The notes beneath the pieces are model-generated. The model made no database searches. It saw only the letters and a list, made by a program, of their open reading frames with translations, and was not told the DNA's origin. A program made the position numbers and the translations under genes. Source: Oscillospiraceae bacterium (GTDB lineage: Bacteria; Bacillota; Clostridia; Oscillospirales; Oscillospiraceae). From it: DNA of 61,055 bases. How positions within the stretch are numbered: position 1 is the stretch's first letter; the number at the start of each line of letters is the position of its first letter. Positions 42,591-50,696 of the stretch are shown in pieces. The stretch covers positions 1 to 61,055 of the forward strand of contig JAFOKO010000072.1 of NCBI GenBank assembly GCA_017419715.1, written 5' to 3'.

Positions 42591-43421
42591 TTAGAGGCGC
42601 ATTGCTTCGTAATCCGGCAGGGTTTCAAAGCCAAAGCCCACATGCTCCGGCCGGTGGGCGTCGGAACCATAGCTCAGCTTTCTGCCGCCCAGGGCCAGAT
42701 ACCGCCGGACGATCCGGTCCTCCGGGTTGGTCTGTTTTGTTTCCTTGTACAGCCCGCCGGTGTTGACTTCGATGGCGATCCCTTTTCGGATGGCAGTTTT
42801 CAGAATGTCGTCGATCTTTGCGGCATAGTCCTCGTAGCGATAGGGAGAAAGGGGCCTTGGTGCGCTTCGGATCATCCGTGGCACATAGCGGCTGATATAG
42901 TCGATGTGGCCAAGGGCATCAAAGCAGTCGAACTGCTCCAGGTTTTTCAGAACGGTTTCATAATAAACGGACAGCAGAGCTTCCGTTGTCGCAAAATGCG
43001 CCCAGATGCGTTCTATTTCCGCCGGATTTGCCGGGTCGATATAGTTGATCTGTCCGTCCGTCTCCACCGGGATCTGGTGCGTGGAGCCGATGATGAAGTC
43101 CCAGGGGTAATCCTTTGCCAGATTCTCCGCCTCCCGGGCCAGCCTGGGATCGTCCGGGATCAGCCCAATTTCCACACCGATATGAACCCCCAGGCGACCC
43201 TCGTAGGCTTTTTTCACGCTCTCCAGCGTATGAAAATATGCATCCGGGTCAAAGCGGAACCAGGTCGGATCGTCGAAGCCCAGGTCCTGGTGATCGGTGA
43301 AACAGATCTCCGTAAGTCCCTTTGCGAGCGCCGCCTCGCACATTGCCTCCGGCTCCGCCTTGGAATCCGTCGAAAATCGGCAGTGCATATGATAGTCCTT
43401 GCTTACCATAGCTGTTTGCAT
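42591..43421 (-). CDS. PHP-domain histidinol-phosphatase family protein
   Basis: 276 residues with the PHP metal-site motifs in order: YHMHCRFSTDSKAEPEAM, ICFTDHQDLGF, GVEIGLIPDD, FIIGSTHQIP, DALGHIDYISR, IEVNTGGLYK and SYGSDAHRPEHVGFG. This is the HisJ/HisK family, which removes phosphate from histidinol phosphate in histidine synthesis; no other his gene is near, so the substrate is not proved. The first 13 bases upstream contain the thiY stop, so it may be read with the thiamin operon. Confidence 0.85.
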   Translation of the reverse strand: MQTAMVSKDYHMHCRFSTDSKAEPEAMCEAALAKGLTEICFTDHQDLGFDDPTWFRFDPDAYFHTLESVKKAYEGRLGVHIGVEIGLIPDDPRLAREAENLAKDYPWDFIIGSTHQIPVETDGQINYIDPANPAEIERIWAHFATTEALLSVYYETVLKNLEQFDCFDALGHIDYISRYVPRMIRSAPRPLSPYRYEDYAAKIDDILKTAIRKGIAIEVNTGGLYKETKQTNPEDRIVRRYLALGGRKLSYGSDAHRPEHVGFGFETLPDYEAMRL

Positions 43422-43434
43422 CCTCCGTTTTCAG

Positions 43435-44433
43435 TTACGAAATCGGCAGATTGACGCGAACATCATCCAGGGCGACCGTTTTGGAGATCAGGCCCTGTTC
43501 CAGCATCCAGTCGATGTTCTCCTGCCAGCACGCATCGGACTGGGACAGGAAGGCGGCGTCCGCCGTCTCCATCATGGGAAGCAGAATTTGTATACTCTTG
43601 CGCTCCACCGTTTCCGACAGGGGGAAGTTTTCCGCGTTCTGGTTTGCCAGCAGGGTCGCCAGCGCGGCCTCCGGGTCGGCCTTCATATCGGCGAAGCCCT
43701 TGGCGGAGGCTCTGAGGAATGCGCACAGGGTTTCGCTGTCTTGCGCGATCATCTCGTCATTGGCCAGGAAGATGCCCTCATAATAGCTGGGAACGCCATA
43801 ATCATCCAGATCGAACCAGTTGACGCGGAAGCCTTCTTCCTCCATCTGGGGGACCTCGTGGTTGACAAGGCAGCCGATGGTCGCGTCCACATTGCCGGTG
43901 GTCATGGAGCTCATCAGGTCAAAGCCCACATCGATCATCGTCACATCGTGGTCGTCCGCGCCGACAAACTGCATCATGCTGCGGACCAATGCCTCGGACA
44001 ACTCTGTTCCGGCGTAGCCGATCGTCTTGCCGACCAGATCCTCCGCGCTCTTGATGTTCTTTTCCTCCAAGGACAGGACGATATTCAGCGGGCCCTGCAC
44101 CACTGCGCCGATGGACTTCACAGGGATGTTTTGATTGGCGCGGGCCTGGATCACATCCTGCTGGTAGTAAAGGCCGATATCCGCCTGGCCTGCCGCGACC
44201 ATAGAGATGGCATCGTTGGCGTTGGACGGAAAGCGGATATTGACCTTTAAGCCTTCCGCTTCATAGTAGCCTTTTTCTATGGCAACATACAAAAACGCAT
44301 GTAAAGCATTCGGGTACCAGTCCAGCACCACATCCAATTCCTTTAATTCCTTGCTGCTTTTGTCGTCTGGCGCTGCACTGCAGGCACACAGAAGCATTGC
44401 ACAGATCAACACGATAGATAAAATTCGTTTCAT
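43435..44433 (-). CDS. thiY: ABC transporter substrate-binding lipoprotein for thiamin pyrimidine precursor (ThiY/NMT1-like)
   Basis: 332 residues. Lipoprotein signal with LLCAC (Cys ~18). The mature part is an NMT1/THI5-like binding fold: VVLDWYPNALHAFLYVAIEK, GYYEAEGLKVNIRFP, DLVGKTIGYAGTELSEALV. ThiY binds formylaminopyrimidine or HMP-type pyrimidines. It is the last gene of the thiamin operon, following the permease and ATPase, and TenA in the same operon converts the imported compound. Confidence 0.9.
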   Translation of the reverse strand: MKRILSIVLICAMLLCACSAAPDDKSSKELKELDVVLDWYPNALHAFLYVAIEKGYYEAEGLKVNIRFPSNANDAISMVAAGQADIGLYYQQDVIQARANQNIPVKSIGAVVQGPLNIVLSLEEKNIKSAEDLVGKTIGYAGTELSEALVRSMMQFVGADDHDVTMIDVGFDLMSSMTTGNVDATIGCLVNHEVPQMEEEGFRVNWFDLDDYGVPSYYEGIFLANDEMIAQDSETLCAFLRASAKGFADMKADPEAALATLLANQNAENFPLSETVERKSIQILLPMMETADAAFLSQSDACWQENIDWMLEQGLISKTVALDDVRVNLPIS

Positions 44434-44447
44434 TATTTAAACCTCTC

Positions 44448-45203
44448 TTAGAATTCGCCCCGCCAGCGCACAAGCTTCTTTTCGAGCGTTGCTACCAGCG
44501 CCACAGCCAGCATGGCGACCGCAGACAGCAGTACGATGGGCGCAAATACGCCAGCGCCGTCCAGCTGCGTCATCATGCGGCGGGAGAAATAGCCCAGCCC
44601 GCTCTGTGCGCCCAGCCATTCGCCGATGGCCGCGCCGATGATGCTCATGGGGATCGCCATCTTGATGGCCGAGAAAAAGTATGGCAGTGTGCAGGGCACT
44701 TTGATTTTCAAGAAAATATCGCGTTTGGAAGCGCCGTAGGTCAACAGAAGCTCTGCCATTTCCAGCTTTGCCGACTGCAATCCGTCATATACCGTGATGG
44801 TAATGGGGAAAAAGGTGATGAGCACGGTGACCAGCACCTTGCTCCAGATCTCGTAGCCGAACCAGAGCACAAACAGCGGCGCGATGGCCGTGGTTGGGAT
44901 CGTCTGGGACGCCACCACCACCGGATAGATCGCCTTCTGAAAAAACGGGCGGGCGTCCATCAGCACGGCCAGCCCCAAGCCGAGCGCCAGGGAAATGGCA
45001 AGCCCCACCAGCGTCACCAGCATGGTTGCCGGCAGATGGACGGTGAACAGCGGCTCCCGCAGTTCCCACAGCTTTTGCAGGATCTGCAGCGGCGTGGGCA
45101 GGATATAAGCAGCATCCATCCGCATGGCCCCCAGCTGCCACAGCATCAGCAGCGCAAACAGGAACACGAGGGCGGGGAGATCGTGTTTGCAGGCTTTTTT
45201 CAT
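44448..45203 (-). CDS. thiX: ABC transporter permease, thiamin precursor uptake (ThiX)
   Basis: About 251 residues with six membrane helices. The ABC-permease EAA loop is AELLLTYGASKRDIFLKI, a coupling site for the ATPase, and GAAIGEWLGAQSGLGY is the family pattern of ThiX/SsuC-type permeases. The start ATG overlaps the stop of the ATPase gene by four bases. Imports the pyrimidine bound by ThiY. Confidence 0.9.
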   Translation of the reverse strand: MKKACKHDLPALVFLFALLMLWQLGAMRMDAAYILPTPLQILQKLWELREPLFTVHLPATMLVTLVGLAISLALGLGLAVLMDARPFFQKAIYPVVVASQTIPTTAIAPLFVLWFGYEIWSKVLVTVLITFFPITITVYDGLQSAKLEMAELLLTYGASKRDIFLKIKVPCTLPYFFSAIKMAIPMSIIGAAIGEWLGAQSGLGYFSRRMMTQLDGAGVFAPIVLLSAVAMLAVALVATLEKKLVRWRGEF

Positions 45204-45961
45204 ACCGACACCTGCTTTCTCAGCAGTTCCACCAGTCGCTCCCGCAATTCCACGATTTGCGGCCGGGTCAAATCCTGCCGGGTGCGCGGATACTCCAGCG
45301 GCACCTTGATTTCCCGCAGAGCGCGGATCGGCGTGCGCTCTACTACCAGCACGCTGGAGGAGAGGAATATGGCCTCCTCCACATCGTGGGTAATGAACAG
45401 GATGGTTTTTTTGTGCTTCTGCCACTGCCCCAACAGCCACTCGCACATGGAGATGCGCGTAAAATAGTCCAGGGCAGAAAACGGCTCGTCCAGAAGAAGC
45501 AGATCACTGCCGGTGAGCATGGTGCGCGCAAAAGCCGCCCGCTGGCGCATACCGCCGGAAAGCTCGTCCGGCCGTTTGTTCCGGCAGCCCTGCAGACCCA
45601 CCTCTTCCAGCGCCGCATCGATCCGCTCCGACTGTTCCGCTTTGGAGCATTTGCGCTGAATCTCCAGCGGGAGCGCCAGGTTCTCTCCGACAGTTCTCCA
45701 GGGAAACAGCAGGTCCTTCTGGGGCATATAGCCGCAGTAGTGTGTCTGCTCCCCAATGGGAGCGCTGTTGACTTCGATGACGCCGGACTTGGGCTGCAGC
45801 AGCCCGTTGATCATCCGGAAGATCGTGCTTTTTCCGCAGCCGCTCACGCCGATGATGCAGTGGAACGAGCCTGGTTCGACCTGGAAGGACAGGTCGTCCA
45901 CAGTGTTGAACGCTTCCCCCGGATACTGATAGGAAACATGGTCAAAGCGCAGTATGCTCAT
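45200..45961 (-). CDS. thiZ: ABC transporter ATP-binding protein, thiamin precursor uptake (ThiZ)
   Basis: 253 residues. Walker A GVSGCGKSTIFRMI, Q-loop YMPQKDLLFPWRTV, signature DELSGGMRQRAAFARTM, Walker B LLLLDEPFSALD, H-loop FITHDVEEA. The LLFPWRTV after the Q-loop is typical of SsuB/ThiZ-type ATPases. Its start overlaps the tenA stop and its stop overlaps the thiX start by four bases each, so all three are coupled. Confidence 0.92.
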   Translation of the reverse strand: MSILRFDHVSYQYPGEAFNTVDDLSFQVEPGSFHCIIGVSGCGKSTIFRMINGLLQPKSGVIEVNSAPIGEQTHYCGYMPQKDLLFPWRTVGENLALPLEIQRKCSKAEQSERIDAALEEVGLQGCRNKRPDELSGGMRQRAAFARTMLTGSDLLLLDEPFSALDYFTRISMCEWLLGQWQKHKKTILFITHDVEEAIFLSSSVLVVERTPIRALREIKVPLEYPRTRQDLTRPQIVELRERLVELLRKQVSV

Positions 45962-46623
45962 GCCCGCATTCCCCAGGCCATATCCCAGAACCCCAGCTCA
46001 TAGCGGCTGCAGTTGACAAAGATTTCTGTTAAATAGGCAATTTGCGGTTCCGTTGCGTGGGCCGCCAGCGCATCCATCAAGTCGATCAGCGCCTGGTTGG
46101 TGACGGCATATTCTTCCGAGGCATAGCCCCGGACCCATTCTCCGTAAAACGGATGCTCCGCCGCGCCGGGAAGCGCCGCCAGCGCCTGCCCGATCTCCGC
46201 ATAGCTCCAGGAGCAGGCCAGAATGGCGGCGACGATCTCCATCGGCGTTCCACTGTTGGCGACGGATAACATGTAACTGGTATAAGAGAGGTTGTCGAGG
46301 GCAGGCTTCACGGCAAATACCTGCTCCTCAGAAATCCCAAGGCGCTGCATGTACGCCCTGTGGATCTTCATTTCCCCGCCCAGAATGGCGTCTACATTTG
46401 CCGCAAAGCGGCGCATCAATTCCGGGTCGCGGGCCTTGACCACCCCCAGCGCAAACACGCGGGCGTAGTCGAAGAGATAGAGATAGTCCTGCAGCATAAA
46501 ATAGCGGAACTTTTCCACCGGAAGACTGCCGTCCCCAATGCCGGTGACGAAGGGGTGCTGCAGGCAGTCCGCCCAGATGGGCGCCGCCGCATCCCGGAGC
46601 CGGGCTGATACAGAAGTCGGCAT
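45958..46623 (-). CDS. tenA: Aminopyrimidine aminohydrolase / thiaminase II (TenA)
   Basis: 221 residues. TenA converts aminomethylpyrimidines to HMP. Family stretches: LQHPFVTGIGDGSLPVEKF and RYFMLQDYLYLFDYARVFA, LACSWSYAEIG with the catalytic Cys, and the C-terminal CSRYELGFWDMAW. The start lies one base after the thiD stop. Between ThiD and the ThiZXY importer, it fits pyrimidine salvage. Confidence 0.93.
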   Translation of the reverse strand: MPTSVSARLRDAAAPIWADCLQHPFVTGIGDGSLPVEKFRYFMLQDYLYLFDYARVFALGVVKARDPELMRRFAANVDAILGGEMKIHRAYMQRLGISEEQVFAVKPALDNLSYTSYMLSVANSGTPMEIVAAILACSWSYAEIGQALAALPGAAEHPFYGEWVRGYASEEYAVTNQALIDLMDALAAHATEPQIAYLTEIFVNCSRYELGFWDMAWGMRA

Positions 46624-46624
46624 C

Positions 46625-47437
46625 TTATTCTGCCTCCTTCGCGTATTCCCCGCGCAGATCGAAGGCGTGGTGCATCGGGCCGGAGCCCTTGCCCAGGTCG
46701 AGCATCGCGGCCAGAGCGCCGGAAATATAGTTCTTGGCGCGCTGCACGGCTTCCGCCAGGGAGAAGCCTTTGGCCAGATTGGCGGCAATGGCGCTGGACA
46801 GCGTGCAGCCGGTTCCGTGGGTGTTGGGATTGTCAATCCGCTTGCCGGAGAACCAGACGGCTTCGCCGTTGGCGTAGAGCAGGTCATTGGCGTCGTTGAC
46901 GCTGTGGCCGCCCTTCACCAGTACCGCGCAGTGGCAGCTATCTCCGATCCGCTTTGCCGCGATCTCCATATCCTCTTTGCTTCGGATCTGCAGGCCGGAA
47001 AGCACTTCTGCCTCCGGAATATTCGGCGTGGCAAGGACTGCCAGGGGCAGAAGCTCGTCGATAAGCGTCTGCACCGCATCCGTCTTCATCAGCGAAGAAC
47101 CGGAGGTCGCCACCATCACCGGGTCGACCACCACATTGACTGCATGATAGCATCTCAGACGCTCCGCAATCACGCGAATGAGCGCGCTGGACGATACCAT
47201 ACCGATCTTTACGGCATCGGGACGAATGTCTTCGAATACCATGTCGATCTGCTGCTGCAGGAAGTCGGGCGTGACCTCCATAATGCCTGTGACGCCGGTC
47301 GTGTTTTGCGCGGTAAGCGCCGTGATCGCGCTCATGGCGTAAACGCCGTTCATGGTCATCGTTTTCAGATCGGCCTGGATCCCGGCGCCTCCACTGCAGT
47401 CACTGCCTGCAATGGTCAATGCTGTCTTTAATTGCAT
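46625..47437 (-). CDS. thiD: Hydroxymethylpyrimidine/phosphomethylpyrimidine kinase
   Basis: 270 residues of the ribokinase-like fold. It phosphorylates HMP twice to HMP-PP. Motifs: LTIAGSDCSGGAGIQADLKT, VYAMSAITALTAQNTTGV, VVVDPVMVATSGSSL, and the anion hole NTHGTGCTLSSAIAANLA. The ATG at 47437 follows AAAAAGGAGACG. It starts a second coupled set (thiD-tenA-thiZXY) 82 bases after the HAD gene. Confidence 0.95.
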   Translation of the reverse strand: MQLKTALTIAGSDCSGGAGIQADLKTMTMNGVYAMSAITALTAQNTTGVTGIMEVTPDFLQQQIDMVFEDIRPDAVKIGMVSSSALIRVIAERLRCYHAVNVVVDPVMVATSGSSLMKTDAVQTLIDELLPLAVLATPNIPEAEVLSGLQIRSKEDMEIAAKRIGDSCHCAVLVKGGHSVNDANDLLYANGEAVWFSGKRIDNPNTHGTGCTLSSAIAANLAKGFSLAEAVQRAKNYISGALAAMLDLGKGSGPMHHAFDLRGEYAKEAE

Positions 47438-47518
47438 GTTCTCGTCTCCTTTTTGTTTCAGCATTGTTTTATGCAGCGGCATAAGGTGGTGCCCCCGATA
47501 TGCCGCCGGAAGCTCCGG

Positions 47519-48181
47519 CTATTCGGCCAGAGCAAGCTTCCAAAAGTCTTCCGTGTGCCCGTAGTCGGGCAGATAGCAATCCGCCAGGGCACGCAACTCC
47601 GCCTGGCGGTTTTCACTGCTGTCATAGACTGCGGCGACGGCAAAGCCGTCGGCCTTGGCCGTCCGGGCCGCGTGGAGCGCATCCTCAAACACGATGGCGG
47701 CGCTGCGCTCCGCGCCAAAATACGCCAGAGCCTGGCGAAAGATGTGCGGCTCGTCCTTGCCGTGTCCCAGTTCACTGCAGGTGAAGATCCTGTCAAACCA
47801 GCCGCTCATGTCGCATCTGTCCAGGGCGGCCTGGATCATGGGGCGGTCTGTGGCCGTTGCAATGCACATCCCGATCCCAGCCTTGTGCAAGCGCTCCAAA
47901 AACGCCTCGACGCCGGGCTTCGGCAGCACTGTTTCCCTGTAGCACTGCTCCACGGTCCGGTTGATTCCGGCCTGGATCTGTTCCGCAGAAAGGGGCAGGC
48001 CGTATTCCTTCTGCAAATAGCAGGCGGCCTGCCGAAGGCTTAGAGGCTTGAGCGCTTCTGGCAGGGACGGCTTCGGCGCTCTGCCGAGGGATCGAAGATA
48101 GCGCTCCCCTGCGCTGTCCCACACGAACATCGAATCAAACAGCGTGCCGTCAAAGTCGAAGATCGCGCACCGGAGCCTCAT
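47519..48181 (-). CDS. HAD-family hydrolase in the thiamin operon
   Basis: 220 residues, HAD superfamily subfamily IA. Motif I FDFDGTLFDSM at residues 8-18, motif II IATATDRPM, motif III Lys in GHGKDEPH, motif IV VFEDALHAARTAKADG. It overlaps the thiE stop by four bases and comes before thiD, so it is part of the thiamin unit. There it could be a thiamin monophosphate phosphatase, the step needed to make thiamin for a kinase; no thiL is present. A PGMB-type phosphatase is the alternative. Confidence 0.82.
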   Translation of the reverse strand: MRLRCAIFDFDGTLFDSMFVWDSAGERYLRSLGRAPKPSLPEALKPLSLRQAACYLQKEYGLPLSAEQIQAGINRTVEQCYRETVLPKPGVEAFLERLHKAGIGMCIATATDRPMIQAALDRCDMSGWFDRIFTCSELGHGKDEPHIFRQALAYFGAERSAAIVFEDALHAARTAKADGFAVAAVYDSSENRQAELRALADCYLPDYGHTEDFWKLALAE

Positions 48182-48819
48182 GCGCTTATCATTTCCTCGG
48201 ACAGCTCGCGCAGCTGCCTGCAAGCGCCTTCGATGTCCTCCGCGCCGAAGATCGCACTCACCAGGGCAACTCCGTCCACGCCAGACCCGGCCAGCTGGGA
48301 GATGTTGTCCTTGTTGATCCCGCCGATCGCCACCACAGGGATCTCCACGGCCTCGCATATGGCGCGCAGGGTCTCCCGGGGCATAGTCTGCACATCCGTT
48401 TTGGTGGAGGTGGCAAACACCGCGCCCGCGCCGAGGCAGTCCGCCCCATTGCGAACCGCCTCCAGGGCTTCGGCCACGGAATGGACCGAGACGCCGATCA
48501 TCATGTTGGGGCCGACCTTCTGCCGCACCTGGGCGGCCTGCATATCCTCCTGGCCGACATGAACGCCGTCGGCGTGACAGCGGATGGCGATGTCCACATT
48601 GTCGTTGATGAAGAAGGGGACCCGATACCGCTTGCAGAGGGCGGCGATCTCGATGGCCTCCTGCAGGAAGGCTTCCTCGTGCAGCTCCTTCTCCCGGAGC
48701 TGCACACAGGTCGCCCCGCCCTTCAGGGCAGCTTCGACCTGCTCATACAGGCTTTGTTTTCCAACCCACGCCCGGTCTGTCACGGCGTAGAGCCGCATCA
48801 TTGATTTATCGCACTTCAT
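48178..48819 (-). CDS. thiE: Thiamin phosphate synthase
   Basis: 213 residues of the TIM-barrel ThiE. It joins HMP-PP with thiazole phosphate to make TMP. Motifs: AALKGGATCVQLREKELHEE, FFINDNVDIAIRCHADGVHV, GQEDMQAAQVR, LGAGAVFATSTKTDVQTM and IPVVAIGGINKDN. The ATG at 48819 overlaps the end of thiM and has GGAGAAAGG upstream; an in-frame Met at 48843 is within thiM. Confidence 0.95.
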   Translation of the reverse strand: MKCDKSMMRLYAVTDRAWVGKQSLYEQVEAALKGGATCVQLREKELHEEAFLQEAIEIAALCKRYRVPFFINDNVDIAIRCHADGVHVGQEDMQAAQVRQKVGPNMMIGVSVHSVAEALEAVRNGADCLGAGAVFATSTKTDVQTMPRETLRAICEAVEIPVVAIGGINKDNISQLAGSGVDGVALVSAIFGAEDIEGACRQLRELSEEMISA

Positions 48820-49627
48820 AGTTTGCGCCTTTCTCCAGCCCATCCGGGCTCATATTGTAGATCGCGTCGATCATATAATTTCTGTAGCTTGCGTTCCCGT
48901 CCAGCTCGCCCAGCCGATCGTGAGCGAGCTCCCCCGCCAGGCCCATCATGGAGACGGCCGCGGCAGCGGCCTCCAGCGGATGGCCGGGATTCGCGGTCAC
49001 GAAGGCCGCCGTCATAGCGGACAGCTGGCATCCCGTTCCGGTCACAGAAGACATCATGGGATGACCGTTGCGGATACAGTAGGCCGTTGTTCCGTCTGTC
49101 ACAAGGTCGATCGCGCCGGTGATGGCAAGAACCGCGCCGCTTTTTCGGGCAAAGTTCTTTGCAAAGCCCAGCGCCTCGTTCAGGTTCTCTTCCGTCACCT
49201 TGTCCGCCACATTCGCGTCCACGCCTTTTGTGTTGCCGCTGCCGGAAGCAAGGGTTTTGATTTCTGAGATATTGCCGCGGATCACCGTGAAGCGCACTTG
49301 CTCCATCAGCCGCAGCGCGGTCTCCGTCCGCAATTTGGACGCGCCGACGCCGACGGGGTCCAGCACAACAGGGTGTCCCAGATCGTTTGCGTGCCTGCCC
49401 GCAATCAGCATAGACGCGATGGTGCGGCTGTTCAGCGTGCCAATGTTGAGATTCAGCCCGCCGCAAATGGAAGTGATCTCCGCCACTTCTTCCCGGTCGT
49501 CCGCCATGATGGGGGACGCGCCGCAGGCCAGCAGAATATTCGCGCAGTCGTTCACCGTCACATAGTTGGTGATATTGTGGATCAGCGGGCAGCTTGCCCG
49601 GACCATTTCAAGCATTTTCCCAAACAT
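48806..49627 (-). CDS. thiM: Hydroxyethylthiazole kinase
   Basis: 273 residues of the ribokinase fold. It phosphorylates hydroxyethylthiazole taken up by the cell. Motifs: CPLIHNITNYVTVNDCANIL, LLACGASPIMADDREEVAE, VVLDPVGVGASKLR, SVTGTGCQLSAMTAAF (anion hole with Gly-Cys). It follows thiW, the predicted thiazole importer, with 13 bases between, and overlaps thiE, so import, phosphorylation and condensation are consecutive. Confidence 0.96.
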   Translation of the reverse strand: MFGKMLEMVRASCPLIHNITNYVTVNDCANILLACGASPIMADDREEVAEITSICGGLNLNIGTLNSRTIASMLIAGRHANDLGHPVVLDPVGVGASKLRTETALRLMEQVRFTVIRGNISEIKTLASGSGNTKGVDANVADKVTEENLNEALGFAKNFARKSGAVLAITGAIDLVTDGTTAYCIRNGHPMMSSVTGTGCQLSAMTAAFVTANPGHPLEAAAAAVSMMGLAGELAHDRLGELDGNASYRNYMIDAIYNMSPDGLEKGANYEVR

Positions 49628-49639
49628 CTTGCGTCTCCT

Positions 49640-50158
49640 TTATCGGTCAAGGGTTTTCTGCATCGTGTTCAAAACGCCTGCTTTTTTCAAGCTGTAAATC
49701 AGGACTGCCGAGATGGCCGCGCCGACGGCAGTGGAGATCAGAAACGGGACAATGTAGGCGTAAAACGCAATTTCTCCAGCCTTCTTGCCCATAAAGAGAA
49801 TGGCGATGGGATAAGCGCACAGACCGCCGAGCACAGCCGTTCCGAACACCTCTCCCGCCAGCGTGGCAAGGATATTCTTGGTTTTCGCATAGACCAGGCC
49901 GCAGAGCAGGGCGCCGATCATGCTGCCCGGGAAGGCCAGCAGGCTGCCAAGGCCGGTCAAATTCCGGATGAGAGAGGCCGCAAAGGCCGCGCCAACGCCA
50001 TACCAGGGCCCCAGCAGCACCGCGCACAGGATATTCACCATATGCTGCACCGGGGAGCATTTGCTGCCCAGCACCGGGAACGAAAGCATGCTGCCAACGA
50101 CCGCAACCGCACAAAAGACACCGGCGATTGCCAATTTCAGATAATTCGTTTTTTTCAT
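49640..50158 (-). CDS. thiW: ECF transporter S component for thiazole, ThiW
   Basis: 172 residues with five to six membrane helices (LAIAGVFCAVAVVGSMLSFP, NILCAVLLGPWYGVGAAFAA). This is the ThiW S-component of the energy-coupling factor type, predicted to import hydroxyethylthiazole. The EcfA/T module is shared and lies elsewhere. The ATG at 50158 follows AAAAAGGAGAACAAAATA. A TPP riboswitch lies about 270 bases upstream. Confidence 0.92.
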   Translation of the reverse strand: MKKTNYLKLAIAGVFCAVAVVGSMLSFPVLGSKCSPVQHMVNILCAVLLGPWYGVGAAFAASLIRNLTGLGSLLAFPGSMIGALLCGLVYAKTKNILATLAGEVFGTAVLGGLCAYPIAILFMGKKAGEIAFYAYIVPFLISTAVGAAISAVLIYSLKKAGVLNTMQKTLDR

Positions 50159-50430
50159 TATTTTGTTCTCCTTTTTGATTGCAGGAAACGCCATTGCTCA
50201 GCGACGCTTCCAGAATGGTACTGTGCGCTTGCGGCGCACTTTTGGAAGGTTCGGTCGATGCTTGCTGGCATCCTCTCACGCCGGAACACGGCTTCCCATC
50301 GCTGATCTACAAGGCTCAGGGCGCTCCCCCTCAGCCCGCCACACTTGTGGACGGCATTTCCTCCTTTCGCAAAGGCATCAAAAAACAGGAAACCGCCCTG
50401 CCCGGACGCCTCCTGTAAAAAATCCTTGGT
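50159..50430 (-). other. Long leader between TPP riboswitch and thiW
   Basis: About 270 bases on the thiamin transcript. Next to the aptamer is a GC-rich hairpin with ends CAGGA / TCCTG followed by TTTTTTG (50385-50417), a probable terminator used when TPP is bound. Then comes AAAGGAGG-AA-ATG with an 8-codon reading frame (MPSTSVAG), and a 37-codon frame whose stop touches the thiW ATG. I cannot tell whether either is translated. Confidence 0.5.
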
Positions 50431-50521
50431 ATGACTTCCTACGGCGGCATGATCCGCATCAGGTACTAGGGTCGAAGTTGGATGACTTCCTCTCAGTCCG
50501 CTGGCACGGGCTCCCCTGTTT
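50431..50521 (-). promoter_or_regulatory. TPP riboswitch
   Basis: On the minus strand the THI-box elements appear in order: CAGGGGAGCCCG, CTGAGAGGAAG, CGACCCTAGTACCTGATGCG, GGATCATGCCGCCGTAGGAA. These are the P1-P5 core segments including the CTGAGA pyrimidine-sensing turn and the ACCTGAT pyrophosphate side. It controls the thiW-M-E-HAD-D-tenA-ZXY operon by sensing thiamin pyrophosphate. Confidence 0.95.
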
Positions 50522-50533
50522 TTATTCGATGGT

Positions 50534-50562
50534 ATTATACAACTGTATGTTCAGGAAATCAA
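50534..50562 (-). promoter_or_regulatory. Promoter of the thiamin operon
   Basis: On the minus strand TTGATT, 17-base spacer, perfect TATAAT, placing the start just before the riboswitch aptamer. Confidence 0.8.
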
Positions 50563-50636
50563 GCGTTTTCTGGAAAAAATCGTCCATTTCGAAAAAAGTG
50601 TTCCAAACCGTACCGCTGTGCGCCTCCGAAAAACGC

Positions 50637-50666
50637 TTGAAAACCGCAAATGCTTTTTTGTATACT
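50637..50666 (+). promoter_or_regulatory. Promoter of cysK
   Basis: TTGAAA, 18-base spacer, TATACT, 31 bases before the cysK ATG. Divergent from the thiamin promoter. Confidence 0.7.
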
Positions 50667-50696
50667 TCCCACTAACCCGAAAAGGAGGTACGCACC

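Noticed and set aside
50179..50418. 79-codon plus-strand frame opposite the thiamin leader
   Set aside because: No SD, and it covers the riboswitch terminator on the other strand; probably chance.
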